In this document: one piece after another, positions 9,368-19,183 of the stretch
How the letters are laid out: every line of letters starts with the position of its first letter
Numbering within the stretch: position 1 is the first letter of the stretch
Source: Pigmentiphaga kullae
GTDB taxonomy: Bacteria; Pseudomonadota; Gammaproteobacteria; Burkholderiales; Burkholderiaceae_B
Length of the DNA: 64,000 bases
Assembly: GCF_004216695.1 (NCBI RefSeq)
Contig: NZ_SGXC01000002.1
Location: 868,001 to 932,000 of the forward strand
Reading direction: 5' to 3'
Program-made: the position numbers and the translations under genes
The notes under the pieces: generated by a model
Database searches by the model: none
Seen by the model: the letters and a program-made list of their open reading frames with translations, nothing else
Told to the model about the DNA's origin: nothing

Positions 9368-9847
9368 CTAGCGTTCCCCCGCGGACCGCAGCGGCAGCGC
9401 GGTCTTGTAGCGCACCTGCTTGAGCGCGAAGCTGGAGCGGATCTTCTCGACCTGGGCAATGGGTGACAACTGCTCCAGGATGAAGCTTTCCAGCGCCTGG
9501 ATGTCCGGCACGGCCACCCTCAGCAGGTAGTCGGCATCTCCCGTCATCAGATAACACTCCATGACTTCCTCGCGGGCGCAGATGGCGTCCTCGAACACTT
9601 GCAGCGCCTTGCGGTTCTGCTGCTTCAGGCTGATCGAGATGAAGACGTTCAGGTGCAGGCCCAGCTGCTGCGGGTCGAGCAAGGCGACGTACTGGCGGAT
9701 CAGGCCGGCCGCCTCCAGGGCCTTGACCCGCGTCAGGCAGGGGGATGGCGACAGGTGCACCCGGCGCGCCAATTCCACGTTGGAGATGCTGGCATCGGCC
9801 TGGAGTTCGGCCAGGATGCGCCGGTCGATTTCATCGAGATCGATCAT
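9368..9847 (-). CDS. Lrp/AsnC family transcriptional regulator
   Basis: A 159-residue regulator with an N-terminal winged helix (about 5-50; [20 protein letters not shown]) and a C-terminal RAM/AsnC ligand-binding domain, including the typical [17 protein letters not shown] near 95-111. Members bind amino acids and regulate their metabolism as octamers wrapping DNA. It is divergent from the AceE/MdeB-like gene at 9970. That is the arrangement of Pseudomonas putida mdeR-mdeB, in which the Lrp-type MdeR activates methionine/2-oxobutyrate catabolism. Control of the neighbouring gene is likely but inferred. Confidence 0.92.
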   Translation of the reverse strand: MIDLDEIDRRILAELQADASISNVELARRVHLSPSPCLTRVKALEAAGLIRQYVALLDPQQLGLHLNVFISISLKQQNRKALQVFEDAICAREEVMECYLMTGDADYLLRVAVPDIQALESFILEQLSPIAQVEKIRSSFALKQVRYKTALPLRSAGER

Positions 9848-9868
9848 GCTTTTTTTCTTATAAATAGA

Positions 9869-9944
9869 AGAATTTTATGCCGTCAAACCAGGTTTTCTAA
9901 AGAATTTTCAGGGAAAAATGCCGGATCTTCAAGCGTAGAATTTT
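9869..9944. promoter_or_regulatory. Candidate Lrp-type operator region (three AGAATTTT repeats)
   Basis: AGAATTTT occurs at 9869-9876, 9901-9908 and 9937-9944, all in the same orientation and spaced 32 and 36 bp apart, in an A/T-rich divergent promoter. Such phased A/T-rich sites are typical of Lrp-family binding. Confidence 0.45.
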
Positions 9945-9969
9945 CCTCAGCACACGAGGAGAAGCACGC

Positions 9970-12666
9970 ATGTACGACGAATCCCGGCACCTGGCGCGGC
10001 AGGACGGCCCGCCGGCCGACCCCGATCCCATGGAAACCGCCGAATGGCGGGACGCCCTGCTGTCGATGCTGGAGACCAACGGGCCGGAACGCGTGCGGCA
10101 GATTCTCGACATGCTGACCGACACGGCCGCCAATGCGGCCGTCGGCTGGCGCCCGCCGCGCAACACCCCCTACGTCAACACCATCGCCGTCCAGGTCCAG
10201 CCCCCCTTCCCCGGCGACCTCGCCATCGAAGAGCGGCTGGCCGCGCTGATGCGCTGGAACGCGCTGGCCATGGTCGTGCGGGCCAACCTCGCACATGGCG
10301 AACTGGGCGGCCACATCGCCAGCTACGCCAGCGCGGCCGACCTGTTCGAGGTCGGCTTCAATCACTTTTTCCGCGGCGGCCCCGCCGGCCAGGCGGACCT
10401 GGTGTTCTGCCAGCCCCATTCGGCGCCGGGCGTCTACGCCCGGGCCTTCCTGGAAGGCCGGCTGGAAGAAGCCGACCTGGCGCACTACCGGCAGGAAATC
10501 ACCGCGCGGGCGCGTGGCGCGCGCGGACTGTCCAGCTACCCCCATCCGTGGCTCATGCCCGACTTCTGGCAGTTTCCCACCGGCTCGATGGGCATCGGCC
10601 CCATCAACGCCATCTACCAGGCGCGCTTCATGCGCTACCTGGCACACCGGGGCCTGCTCGACACCACAGGCCGCAAGGTCTGGGGCATCTTCGGCGACGG
10701 CGAGATGGACGAACCCGAAAGCATGTCGGCGTTGACGCTGGCGGCCCGCGAGGGACTCGACAATCTGGTCTGGGTCGTGAACTGCAATCTCCAGCGGCTG
10801 GACGGTCCGGTGCGCGGCAACGGCCGCATCGTCGACGAGCTCGAGTCCCTGTTCGCGGGCGCGGGCTGGAACGTGATCAAGCTGCTGTGGGGCTCGGACT
10901 GGGACGGCTTGTTCGCGCGCGATACCGGCGGCGCCCTGCGGCGGGCGTTCTCGCAAACCGTGGATGGGCAATTGCAGACCTTCGCCGCCAAGGACGGCCG
11001 CTTCAACCGCGACCATTTCTTCGGCCAGGACCCGCAGCTAGTCCGGCTGGCGCAGGGCCTGACTGACGAGGAGATCGACCGGCTGCGGCGCGGCGGCCAC
11101 GATCTGGTGAAGATCCATGCCGCCTATCACGCGGCCGCGCGCAGCACGGGCCGCCCCACCGTCATCCTGGCCCAGACCAAGAAAGGCTACGGCATGGGCG
11201 AGGCCGGCCAGGGCAAGATGACCACCCATCAGCAGAAGAAGCTGGACCGCGACGCGCTGATCGCCTTCCGCGACCGATTCTCGCTGCCGCTGAGCGACGA
11301 GCAGGCCGAATCCCTGGCCTTCCTACATCCCGGCGCGGACAGCGCCGAGATCCGCTACCTGCACGCCCGGCGCGGCGAGCTGGGCGGCCCCGTGCCCGCC
11401 CGCTCGCCGCAGGCCGCGCCGGTTCCCGTGCCCGCGCTGGAACGCTACGCCGGCTTCGCACTCCAGGCCGGCGGCAAGGAAATGTCCACCACCATGGCCT
11501 TCGTGCGCCTGTTGTCCAGCCTGCTCAAGGACAAGCGGCTCGGCCCGCGCGTCGTGCCCATCGTCGCCGACGAGGCGCGCACCTTCGGCATGGCGGCGCT
11601 GTTCCGGCAGATCGGCATCTACTCCAGCGCCGGCCAGCGCTACGAGCCCGAGGACATCGGCTCGGTGCTGAGCTATCGCGAAGCGCTGGACGGCCAGATC
11701 CTGGAAGAAGGCATCAGCGAGGCCGGCGCCATCAGTTCCTGGACCGCCGCCGCCACCAGCTACGCCGTGCACGGCACGGCCATGCTGCCGTTCTACATTT
11801 ACTACTCGATGTTCGGCTTCCAGCGCGTGGGCGACCTGATCTGGGCGGCCGCCGACCAGCGCGCCCGCGGCTTCCTGCTGGGCGCCACGGCCGGCCGCAC
11901 CACGCTGGGCGGCGAAGGCCTGCAACACCAGGACGGCGCCAGCCTGGTCACGGCGGCCGGCGTCCCCAACTGCCGCGCCTACGACCCCGCCTTCGCCTCG
12001 GAAGTCGCCGTCATCGTCGACCATGGCATGCGCGCCATGCTCGAACGCCAGCAAGACGTCTTCTACTACCTGACCCTGGTCAACGAGAACGTGCCTCAGC
12101 CCAGCCTGCCGCCCGAGGCCCACGAGGGTGTGATCAAGGGACTCTACCGGCACGGCGCGCACGGCCAGGGCGAGCCGGCGGTGCGCCTCGTGGGGTCGGG
12201 CGCCATCCTGCGCGAAGCCATCGCCGCCGGCGAACTGCTGGCCGCCGATTGGGACATCGCCAGCGAGGCCTGGAGCGCCACCAGCTACGCGGAACTGGCC
12301 CGCGACGCGCGCGAGGTCGAGCGCTGGAACCGCCTGCATCCAGACCAGCCCGCGCGCCGCAGCCACGTCGAGCAGTGCCTGGCCGGCGGCGCGCCCGTGG
12401 TCGCTGCGAGCGACTATGTACGCGCCTGGCCGTCGTTGATCGCGCCCCACTGCCCGGCGCGGATGACGGTGCTTGGAACCGACGGCTTCGGCCGCAGCGA
12501 TACCCGCAGCGCCCTGCGCCAGTTCTTCGAAGTCGATCGTTTCCACATCGTCCTGGCCGCGCTGCATGCGCTGGCCGACGCCGGCGCATGCCCGCGCGAG
12601 CTGTGCGCGCAAGCTCTCGCCCGCTATCCGATACGCACGGACCCTCGTCCGTCCTGGGAGGCCTGA
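9970..12666 (+). CDS. Homodimeric 2-oxoacid dehydrogenase E1 (AceE/MdeB-like)
   Basis: An 898-residue thiamine-diphosphate enzyme of the AceE class. The TPP/Mg motif GDGEMDEPES starts at residue 242, followed by the AceE signature NCNLQRLDGPV. The N-terminal half also carries the AceE block GGHIASYASAADL. No E2 or E3 genes adjoin it, so it is probably not the housekeeping pyruvate dehydrogenase E1. The divergent Lrp-type regulator suggests it is like P. putida MdeB, the E1 linked to 2-oxobutyrate decarboxylation after methionine breakdown, although no methionine gamma-lyase gene is next to it. The start ATG follows CGAGGAGAAG. Substrate is inferred from context only. Confidence 0.88.
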   Translation: MYDESRHLARQDGPPADPDPMETAEWRDALLSMLETNGPERVRQILDMLTDTAANAAVGWRPPRNTPYVNTIAVQVQPPFPGDLAIEERLAALMRWNALAMVVRANLAHGELGGHIASYASAADLFEVGFNHFFRGGPAGQADLVFCQPHSAPGVYARAFLEGRLEEADLAHYRQEITARARGARGLSSYPHPWLMPDFWQFPTGSMGIGPINAIYQARFMRYLAHRGLLDTTGRKVWGIFGDGEMDEPESMSALTLAAREGLDNLVWVVNCNLQRLDGPVRGNGRIVDELESLFAGAGWNVIKLLWGSDWDGLFARDTGGALRRAFSQTVDGQLQTFAAKDGRFNRDHFFGQDPQLVRLAQGLTDEEIDRLRRGGHDLVKIHAAYHAAARSTGRPTVILAQTKKGYGMGEAGQGKMTTHQQKKLDRDALIAFRDRFSLPLSDEQAESLAFLHPGADSAEIRYLHARRGELGGPVPARSPQAAPVPVPALERYAGFALQAGGKEMSTTMAFVRLLSSLLKDKRLGPRVVPIVADEARTFGMAALFRQIGIYSSAGQRYEPEDIGSVLSYREALDGQILEEGISEAGAISSWTAAATSYAVHGTAMLPFYIYYSMFGFQRVGDLIWAAADQRARGFLLGATAGRTTLGGEGLQHQDGASLVTAAGVPNCRAYDPAFASEVAVIVDHGMRAMLERQQDVFYYLTLVNENVPQPSLPPEAHEGVIKGLYRHGAHGQGEPAVRLVGSGAILREAIAAGELLAADWDIASEAWSATSYAELARDAREVERWNRLHPDQPARRSHVEQCLAGGAPVVAASDYVRAWPSLIAPHCPARMTVLGTDGFGRSDTRSALRQFFEVDRFHIVLAALHALADAGACPRELCAQALARYPIRTDPRPSWEA

Positions 12667-12769
12667 CGCGCGGAAGATACACTGCCCCGAGCCCGGCCCC
12701 GCCATTGTTTGCTCCGCCGCTGACCGCCGTAATATCCTTCCGGAAATAGAGCGGTCGGCTAAAACGAGA

Positions 12770-13936
12770 ATGGAAAAACTGGCCCTTAGCATTGCCCACG
12801 ACCTGTACGGCGGCGTCCTTGGGCAGGAGGGATGGCATGCGGCGCTCAAGCGCATCCGGGACCTGACCGGAGCCGAATCGGCCTGTACGGTCATCCTGGA
12901 CCGGCGCGCTCCGGCCGCCGCGGTCGGCGAGCACAGCGGCGGAGACGAACGGGCGTTCAACGACTACAGCAACCACTACAGCCGCCACGATCCCGCCGAA
13001 AACGTGCGCGACAGGCTGCAACTGGGCCACTGGTACATCGACTGGCAGTGGTTCGGCCGCCATGCCCTCGACCGCGATCCCTTCTACCAGGAATTCATGC
13101 GTTCCTATGGGCTGCGCTCCGTCCATGCCCTTCCCATCCTGAAGAACGGCGTGGCAGAGTGCTGCCTTTCACTGCAATTTCCCCTGTCGCAGCCCGACAC
13201 CGACGCGCCGTCCAAGTCCCCGCTGCTGCGCCTGCTCGCGCCGCATCTGCAGCAGGCCGCCACGTTGCGCCATCAATTCCTGGGCCTGCAGCAACAGGCC
13301 GAACTGGCGCAGCAACTGCTGGACGATTTCAACTTTCCGCTGCTGGCCACCGACGCGCGGGGCCGGGTGCATCTTGCCAACCGGGCCGGCTCGAACTGGC
13401 TTTCCCTGCCCGGCAATCCCTTCGGCGCGTCGGGGCTGAAGTCGGTGCGGAGCGGATCGGGCTCGCGGCTTGCCGAGGCGCTGGTGGCCGCCTGTACCCA
13501 GCGGGCCCGGCTGGCCACCGGCGCCCACGTGGAGTTCGGCACGCCCCTGGTCCGCTACGCGGTAGTGGTCACGCCGCTGCCGGAACCCATGTCTTTTCCG
13601 CTGGCCACGTGCGAGCCCCTGGCCCTGGTGAAGGTCCATGCGCGCGATGCCACGCCTATCAGCGCGCAGCGCCTGCTGCATGCGCTGTTCGGCATCCCGC
13701 CCGCGGAGTACCGGCTGTTGCTGTTGTTGATGCAGGGATGGCAGATCAAGGAATGCGCGCAGCAGCTGGGCGTCTCGCTGGAGACGGCCAGGACGCAGCT
13801 CAGATCGCTGTTCCGGCGCACCCAGACCGCGCGCCAGAGCCAGCTCGTCGACCTGGTGCGCAAGCTGACCTACGGTCACATGGATGGGAGCCCTAGCGGG
13901 CCAGGCTGGTCTCGCGGGCGGACTGCAGCAGGCTGA
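12770..13936 (+). CDS. LuxR-type (HTH) transcriptional regulator
   Basis: A 388-residue protein. The C terminus (about 310-375) is a LuxR/GerE-like helix-turn-helix with 'IKECAQQLGVSLETARTQL'. The N-terminal 280 residues form a sensory region without a recognised autoinducer domain; a PAS-like segment is plausible around 180-230 (DFNFPLLATDARGRVHLAN). No luxI neighbour exists. ATG at 12770 was chosen because a 297-nt upstream extension runs through the preceding gene. Its last 44 bp overlap the convergent MerR gene. It may regulate the AceE-like gene just upstream, but no evidence is visible. Confidence 0.82.
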   Translation: MEKLALSIAHDLYGGVLGQEGWHAALKRIRDLTGAESACTVILDRRAPAAAVGEHSGGDERAFNDYSNHYSRHDPAENVRDRLQLGHWYIDWQWFGRHALDRDPFYQEFMRSYGLRSVHALPILKNGVAECCLSLQFPLSQPDTDAPSKSPLLRLLAPHLQQAATLRHQFLGLQQQAELAQQLLDDFNFPLLATDARGRVHLANRAGSNWLSLPGNPFGASGLKSVRSGSGSRLAEALVAACTQRARLATGAHVEFGTPLVRYAVVVTPLPEPMSFPLATCEPLALVKVHARDATPISAQRLLHALFGIPPAEYRLLLLLMQGWQIKECAQQLGVSLETARTQLRSLFRRTQTARQSQLVDLVRKLTYGHMDGSPSGPGWSRGRTAAG

Positions 13937-14294
13937 CGATGTCGGCCAGTTCGGCCCGGATGGCCTGCAGCTCGGGCTCTTCGATGGACACCAGCGCGAC
14001 CTGGGGCGCCTCGTCCACGTGCCCCCGGGACTCGTCCAGACGGTTGCGGGCGCCGCTGATGGTGAAACCCTGCTCGTACAGCAGTTCGCGGATGCGCCGG
14101 ATCAGCAGCACTTCGTGATGCTGGTAGTACCGGCGGTTGCCCCGTCGCTTGATGGGCTTGAGCTGGGTGAATTCCTGTTCCCGGTAGCGCAGCACGTGCG
14201 GCTTGACGCCGCAGAGCTCGCTGACCTCGCCTATCGTGAAATAGCGCTTGGCGGGAATGGGCGGAAGAACGACGGGGGGCTCGATACGCGCCAT
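13893..14294 (-). CDS. MerR family transcriptional regulator
   Basis: A 133-residue protein with an N-terminal MerR winged helix (about 16-85): YFTIGEVSELCGVKPHVLRY, then the wing RRGNRRYY. The short C-terminal part carries no cysteine cluster, so it is not a metal sensor of the MerR/CueR type. A MerR-like gene directly after ihfA is a conserved arrangement in beta- and gammaproteobacteria. It lies 8 bp downstream of ihfA and is presumably cotranscribed. Its target and effector are unknown. Confidence 0.9.
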   Translation of the reverse strand: MARIEPPVVLPPIPAKRYFTIGEVSELCGVKPHVLRYREQEFTQLKPIKRRGNRRYYQHHEVLLIRRIRELLYEQGFTISGARNRLDESRGHVDEAPQVALVSIEEPELQAIRAELADIVSLLQSARETSLAR

Positions 14295-14302
14295 AAGACC
14301 TC

Positions 14303-14707
14303 TCAGGACGGATTCTGTTCGCGCAGCGCGACCTGCTCGACCATGCTCTTGAGCTTCTGGCTCGCATGGAAAGTGACGACGCGGCGGGCGGCGATGGGGA
14401 TTTCTTCGCCCGTCTTGGGATTGCGTCCCGGCCGCTGCGGCTTGTTGCGTACCTGGAAGTTGCCGAAACCCGATAGCTTGACCATGTCGCCGCGTTCGAG
14501 CGCGTCGCGGATTTCCTCGAAGAAGGTCTCGACCATGTCCTTGGCTTCGCGCTTGTTCAGGCCGACCCGCTCGAACAGCAGATCGGCCAGTTCGGCCTTG
14601 GTCAGGGTACGCGCATCGAGCCCGCCCTGCGACAGGTCGGACTCGGAATCGGCGTCGAGGGCGTCCGGGGAAGCGTAGCTATCGGAAACGAGAGAATGCA
14701 TAGACAC
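14303..14707 (-). CDS. ihfA: Integration host factor subunit alpha
   Basis: The conserved HU/IHF core starts near residue 35 with [19 protein letters not shown]. The DNA-intercalating arm carries [13 protein letters not shown] with its tip proline. IHF-alpha pairs with IHF-beta to bend DNA at specific sites. The gene is 134 codons, about 35 longer than E. coli ihfA (99), because of an acidic N-terminal extension. The start is GTG at 14707 or ATG at 14701, with no in-frame ATG nearer the core. It follows pheT, the standard order in proteobacteria. Confidence 0.95.
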   Translation of the reverse strand: MSMHSLVSDSYASPDALDADSESDLSQGGLDARTLTKAELADLLFERVGLNKREAKDMVETFFEEIRDALERGDMVKLSGFGNFQVRNKPQRPGRNPKTGEEIPIAARRVVTFHASQKLKSMVEQVALREQNPS

Positions 14708-14722
14708 GGATGGGAAGCGGTA

Positions 14723-17134
14723 TCAAACCCTCAGCCGCGCACCGTGCTCGGATTCCAGCGCGGCGCGGATACGGGCCAGGCACGCCTCGACTCGGGCGTC
14801 GTCCAGGGTTACCGAAGTATCCTGTAGCCAGAACCGGAAGGCAAGGCTTTTTTCCTTTTCTAACAAGGACTTATCCCGCCAAACGTCGAAAATCCGTGCA
14901 TCCTGGACGACCGCCAGCTCGGGCTCCCTGGCCACCAGATGACGCACCGTGTCCAGCATCTGCTGCGCCGTCACCGCCTCGGCCACCCACAGCGCCAAGT
15001 CGCGGATCACCACCGGCTGGCGCGAGATCTCGCGCAGCGCGGGCAGCGGCCGGACGGCGATGCGGTCGGCGTCCAGTTCGAACACCACCGGGGCGTGCGG
15101 CAGTTCCGCGCGCTGCAGCCAACGCGGGTGCAGTTCGCCGATCCAGCCGACCGTCTCGCCGTCGATGACGATGCGGGCGCTGCGGCCGGGATGCAGGGCC
15201 GGATGGGCATCGGGCACGAAGCGTGGCGCTTCGCTGGAACCGCCGGCCAGCAGGGCCTCCACGTCCGCCTTGACGTCGTAGAAATCGACCTGCCGGGTCT
15301 GGGTCCCCCACTGCTCTTCCACCGCCGGCCCGTAGGCCAGCCCGGCCAGCCGCATGGGCTGGTTCACGCCGGCCACCGCCAGCGGACCGTCGGCCACGGC
15401 CGCGTCGCGCCAGAAGACCCGGCCCAGTTCGAACACGCGCACGCGGCTGGCCTTGCGGTTCACGTTGTACTGGGCGTTGGCCACCAGGCCGCCGATCAGG
15501 CTGCTGCGCATGACCGACAACTGGCTGGCGATGGGGTTGAGCAGGCGGATAGGGTCCGCGTTGCCCGCGTAGTCGCGTTCCCACTCGGCTTCCACGAAGC
15601 TGAAGTTGATCACCTCCTGGTAGTCCAGGTCGGCCATCGTGTGGCGCAGCGCGTGGAAGGTATGGCGCGCTTCCGGCACGGCGCTGACCGCGGCCCGCGC
15701 CAGCGGCGGCAGGTCGGGAATGCGCTCGAAGCCGTGGACGCGCGCGACTTCCTCGATCAGGTCTTCCTCGATCTCGATGTCGAAGCGGAAGGATGGCGGC
15801 GTCACGACGAAGGCGCCGGGCTCGCGCACGAAAGGCAGGCCCAGACGGGTGAAGATGCCGGCGATCTCGTCTTCCGGCACGTCCACGCCCAGCACCTTGT
15901 GGCAGCGCGCCACGCGCAGGCGCACGGGCTTGCGTTCCGGCAGGTTGACGACCTGGTCGTCCACCGGACCGGCCTGGCCGCCGCACACCTGCACGATCAG
16001 GCTGGTCAGATATTCCAAGTCGGCGGGAATGTTGGCGTAGTCCACGCCGCGCTCGAAGCGGTGGCTGGCGTCGGTGCTGAAGTTGTAGCGGCGCGCGCGG
16101 CCGGCGATGCTGGCGGGCCACCAGAAGGCCGCCTCGAGATAGATGTCGCGGGTCTGGGTCGACACCGAGGTGGCCTCGCCGCCCATGATCCCGGCCAGGC
16201 ACTCGGGGCCGTTGTCGTCGGCGATCACGCCGACCTGCCCGTCCACCTCGACGGTCTGGCCGTTCAGCAGCAGGACCTGCTCGCCCGGCTGGCCCCAGCG
16301 GACGTGCAGGCCCCCGCGCACCTTGTCCAGGTCGAACACGTGGCTGGGACGGCCCAGTTCCAGCATGACGTAGTTGGAAATGTCGACCAGCGCGGAAATC
16401 GACCGCTGGCCGGCACGCTCCAGCCGCCGCTTGATCCATTCCGGCGTCGGAACGGACGCGTCCACGCCGCGCACGACCCGGCCCACGTAGCGTCCGCACA
16501 GGTCGGGCGCATGCACGGTCACCGGCACGCGATCGTCGATGGCGACCGCCACCGGATCGAGCCGGGGAGCGGCCAGCGGCGCGCCGGTCAGGGCCGAGAC
16601 TTCGCGCGCCACGCCCAGCACCGACAGGCAGTCCGCCTTGTTGGGGGTGAGCTTGAGCGTGAAGACCGTGTCGTCCAGTTGCAGCCACTCGCGCACGGAC
16701 ATGCCGACCGTGGCGCCCGCGCCCAGGTCGAGCAGACCCGCGTGGTCCTGCGACAGGCCCAGTTCGCGCGCCGAACACAGCATGCCGGCGGATTCGACGC
16801 CGCGCATCTTGGCCACGCCTATCTTGATGTCACCGGGCAGCCGGGCGCCCACGGTGGCCAGCGGCACCTTCATGCCGACCGCCACGTTCGGCGCGCCACA
16901 TACGATCTGCAGCGGCTCGCCCTGCCCTGCGTCGACCTTGCACACGCGCAGCTTGTCGGCGTTCGGGTGCGGTTCGAGCGCCAGCACCTGCGCCACCACC
17001 ACGCCGCTGAAGGCGGGCGCCACCGGTTCGGCTTCCTCGACCTCGAGACCGGCCATGGTCAATTGATGAGCCAGTTCGTCGGTCGAAATTTCAGGATTGG
17101 TCAGCGACCGCAACCAGGATTCGGGAAATTGCAT
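14723..17134 (-). CDS. pheT: Phenylalanine-tRNA ligase beta subunit
   Basis: An 803-residue PheT (E. coli 795). Order of domains: an EMAP/tRNA-binding OB fold at about 39-150 ([13 protein letters not shown]), the B3/B4 editing region, the B5 domain and the catalytic-like core. The C-terminal FDX-ACB anticodon-binding domain lies in the last 95 residues, ending [14 protein letters not shown]. With PheS it forms the (alpha-beta)2 synthetase that charges tRNA-Phe and hydrolyses mischarged Tyr. It follows pheS by 46 bp. Confidence 0.98.
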   Translation of the reverse strand: MQFPESWLRSLTNPEISTDELAHQLTMAGLEVEEAEPVAPAFSGVVVAQVLALEPHPNADKLRVCKVDAGQGEPLQIVCGAPNVAVGMKVPLATVGARLPGDIKIGVAKMRGVESAGMLCSARELGLSQDHAGLLDLGAGATVGMSVREWLQLDDTVFTLKLTPNKADCLSVLGVAREVSALTGAPLAAPRLDPVAVAIDDRVPVTVHAPDLCGRYVGRVVRGVDASVPTPEWIKRRLERAGQRSISALVDISNYVMLELGRPSHVFDLDKVRGGLHVRWGQPGEQVLLLNGQTVEVDGQVGVIADDNGPECLAGIMGGEATSVSTQTRDIYLEAAFWWPASIAGRARRYNFSTDASHRFERGVDYANIPADLEYLTSLIVQVCGGQAGPVDDQVVNLPERKPVRLRVARCHKVLGVDVPEDEIAGIFTRLGLPFVREPGAFVVTPPSFRFDIEIEEDLIEEVARVHGFERIPDLPPLARAAVSAVPEARHTFHALRHTMADLDYQEVINFSFVEAEWERDYAGNADPIRLLNPIASQLSVMRSSLIGGLVANAQYNVNRKASRVRVFELGRVFWRDAAVADGPLAVAGVNQPMRLAGLAYGPAVEEQWGTQTRQVDFYDVKADVEALLAGGSSEAPRFVPDAHPALHPGRSARIVIDGETVGWIGELHPRWLQRAELPHAPVVFELDADRIAVRPLPALREISRQPVVIRDLALWVAEAVTAQQMLDTVRHLVAREPELAVVQDARIFDVWRDKSLLEKEKSLAFRFWLQDTSVTLDDARVEACLARIRAALESEHGARLRV

Positions 17135-17180
17135 AGTGTGTAGTCCCGCCTGGCGCTTCGCGCGCAGGGGGACCTCCCTT

Positions 17181-18200
17181 TCAGTTGAATTGCTTAAGGA
17201 AGCGCAGATCGCCTTCGAAGAACTGGCGCAGGTCGTTCACGCCGTAGCGCAGCATCGTCAGCCGTTCCAGGCCGGAGCCGAAGGCAAAGCCGATGTAGCG
17301 TTCCGGATCCAGGCCGAAGTTGCGCACCACCGTGGGGTGCACCTGCCCCGAGCCGGAGATCTCCAGCCAACGGCCCTTGTTGGGGCCCGACGTGAACATC
17401 ATGTCGATCTCGGCCGACGGTTCGGTGAAGGGGAAGAACGACGGGCGGAAACGCAGCACCAGGTCGTCGGTCTCGAAGAAGGCGCGCAGGAAATCGGTGT
17501 AGACGCCCTTCAGGTCGGCGAACGAGATGTTCTCGTCTATCCACAGGCCCTCGACCTGATGGAACATGGGCGAATGCGTGGCGTCGCTGTCGACGCGGTA
17601 GGTCCGCCCGGGGGCGATCACCTTGATGGGCGGCTGGTGGGCACGCGCATAGCGCACCTGCATCGGGCTGGTGTGCGTGCGCAGCAGCAGCGGCAGGCCC
17701 TTGTCGTCCTTCATGTCGACGTAGAACGTATCCTGCATCGATCGGGCCGGATGGTTCTCGGGATTGTTCAGCGCCGTGAAGTTGGTCCAGTCGTTCTCGA
17801 TTTCCGGGCCGTCGGCCACCTCGAAGCCGATGGAGCGGAAGATCTGCTCGATCCGCTCCCAGGTGCGGATGACCGGATGGATACCGCCCCGGCCCCGGCC
17901 CCGGCCGGGCAGCGTGACGTCGATGGTTTCCTCGGCCAGGCGAGCGTTCAGCCTCGCATCGGCCAGCGCCTGGCGGCGCTCGTTCAGCAGCCCTTCGATC
18001 CGGCCCTTGGCCTCGTTGATGCGCGCCCCCTCGGTGCGCTTCTGCTCCGGCGTCAGGCTGGCCAGCCCCTTGAGCAAAGCCGTCAAGGCGCCCTGCTTAC
18101 CCAGGAACCGGGCCTTTTCGTTCTCCAGCGCATTGGGGTCGGACGCGGCCGCGAAGGCCTCCCCGGCTTGGCGTATCAGATCGTCCAGATTCTGGGACAT
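17181..18200 (-). CDS. pheS: Phenylalanine-tRNA ligase alpha subunit
   Basis: A 339-residue class II synthetase subunit (E. coli 327) with an N-terminal coiled coil (about 1-90) and the catalytic core. Motif 2 is seen in [12 protein letters not shown] and motif 3 at the C terminus in [14 protein letters not shown]. It lies in the order rplT, pheS, pheT. The 154-bp gap upstream holds a strong hairpin (18245-18274) that may modulate its expression. Confidence 0.98.
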   Translation of the reverse strand: MSQNLDDLIRQAGEAFAAASDPNALENEKARFLGKQGALTALLKGLASLTPEQKRTEGARINEAKGRIEGLLNERRQALADARLNARLAEETIDVTLPGRGRGRGGIHPVIRTWERIEQIFRSIGFEVADGPEIENDWTNFTALNNPENHPARSMQDTFYVDMKDDKGLPLLLRTHTSPMQVRYARAHQPPIKVIAPGRTYRVDSDATHSPMFHQVEGLWIDENISFADLKGVYTDFLRAFFETDDLVLRFRPSFFPFTEPSAEIDMMFTSGPNKGRWLEISGSGQVHPTVVRNFGLDPERYIGFAFGSGLERLTMLRYGVNDLRQFFEGDLRFLKQFN

Positions 18201-18244
18201 GGCGGATTCGTATCAATAAGGGAAAAAATGGGTCGCCACAAACA

Positions 18245-18274
18245 CGAACGGGGCTTCAAGAGAAGCCCCGTTCG
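18245..18274 (-). promoter_or_regulatory. Strong hairpin in the pheS leader (possible attenuator)
   Basis: A perfect 13-bp stem (CGAACGGGGCTTC and complement) with a 4-nt loop sits 44 bp upstream of the pheS start, reading leftward. The T-rich tract (ATTTTTTCCC) comes about 20 nt after the stem, so it is not a textbook terminator. pheST operons are often attenuated. Confidence 0.5.
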
Positions 18275-18354
18275 GGTGTTGCACTCGTGGCTCGCGACGC
18301 GTGCCCGGACATGGCCGGCGATCCGGCCACGCCCCGCTTGCGTCGCTAGCGAGC

Positions 18355-18714
18355 TCAGGCGGCCAGGGCGTTCTTGACTTGCTGCACGATGGCGGCAAAG
18401 CCGGCCTTGTCGCGCACAGCCAGGTCGGCCAGCACCTTGCGGTCCAGGTCGATCGCAGCCTTCTTCAGGCCGGCGATGAACACGCTGTACGACACGCCAT
18501 GCTCGCGGACGGCGGCGTTGATACGCGTGATCCACAGCGCGCGGAAGGTGCGCTTCTTGGCGCGGCGGTCGCGATAGGCGTACTGGCCGGCGCGCATGAC
18601 CGCTTGCTTGGCGACGCGGAAGACGTTGCCGCGGCGGCCACGGTATCCCTTGGCAGCGCTGATGACTTTCTTGTGACGGGCCCGGGCGGTTACCCCACGT
18701 TTGACTCTAGGCAT
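18355..18714 (-). CDS. rplT: 50S ribosomal protein L20
   Basis: A 119-residue L20 with the full family sequence: basic N terminus ([17 protein letters not shown]) and the conserved [17 protein letters not shown]. It is an early assembly protein of the large subunit and binds 23S rRNA. In E. coli L20 also represses its own operon by binding an mRNA pseudoknot upstream of rpmI; the corresponding leader would be 18942-19180. It follows rpmI by 29 bp. Confidence 0.98.
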   Translation of the reverse strand: MPRVKRGVTARARHKKVISAAKGYRGRRGNVFRVAKQAVMRAGQYAYRDRRAKKRTFRALWITRINAAVREHGVSYSVFIAGLKKAAIDLDRKVLADLAVRDKAGFAAIVQQVKNALAA

Positions 18715-18743
18715 TTGAAAACTCCAATATCAGCGGGTTGGGA

Positions 18744-18941
18744 TCAGGCAAACGGCATCATTGCCCGCACGGATTTCACATCGGCCTCGTGGACCGCGGT
18801 GGAGCCGCGCAACTGACGCTTGTTCTTGGTGGTTTTCTTCGTGAGGATGTGGCGCTTGAACGCCTGGCCCCGCTTGATGGAACCGCTACCGCGGACCTTA
18901 AAGCGCTTAGCGGCGCTTTTCTTGGTCTTCATCTTAGGCAT
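18744..18941 (-). CDS. rpmI: 50S ribosomal protein L35
   Basis: A 65-residue L35 beginning [16 protein letters not shown], very rich in Lys/Arg. The start was placed at the family N terminus; an in-frame extension to 19181 is spurious. It sits between infC and rplT, the canonical order. It has its own probable promoter at 19184-19189. Confidence 0.97.
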   Translation of the reverse strand: MPKMKTKKSAAKRFKVRGSGSIKRGQAFKRHILTKKTTKNKRQLRGSTAVHEADVKSVRAMMPFA

Positions 18942-19180
18942 GACTGCTTCCTGTACGTTTACATGCTCACGGGTGCCGGCGATATCCTGCCGGACTTGAC
19001 GACCCGCATTCACTTGTTTTACCTGCTCCGGATCCCTGCGGCGCACCGCCGGCGCGGGTTGGACCCCGCCTGGCGGATTTGAAGGCGTCGCAAGGAAGCC
19101 GGATTGCCCGGGGCCAGGAATTTCGCACCGGGATTCGCCGGGATGCCCCCCATAAAGGGTACGGTCATCCCGGAAAACCA
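18942..19180 (-). promoter_or_regulatory. Long 5' leader of rpmI-rplT (candidate L20 autoregulatory leader)
   Basis: The 250-bp gap between infC and rpmI is much longer than the other gaps of the operon. A promoter at its upstream edge would give a leader of about 235 nt. In E. coli the L20 translational operator lies in this gap. No specific pseudoknot was traced here. Confidence 0.35.
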
Positions 19181-19183
19181 AAG

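Noticed and set aside
14939..17143. A 734-codon plus-strand opening across pheT
   Set aside because: It is antisense to an intact, recognisable pheT and has low-complexity His/Arg/Gln composition typical of GC-rich shadow frames.
18213..18398. A leader peptide gene ending in a Phe-rich tail, upstream of pheS
   Set aside because: As a gene it has no ribosome-binding site, its ATG lies inside rplT and its Phe codons follow the hairpin. Kept only as a low-interest finding.
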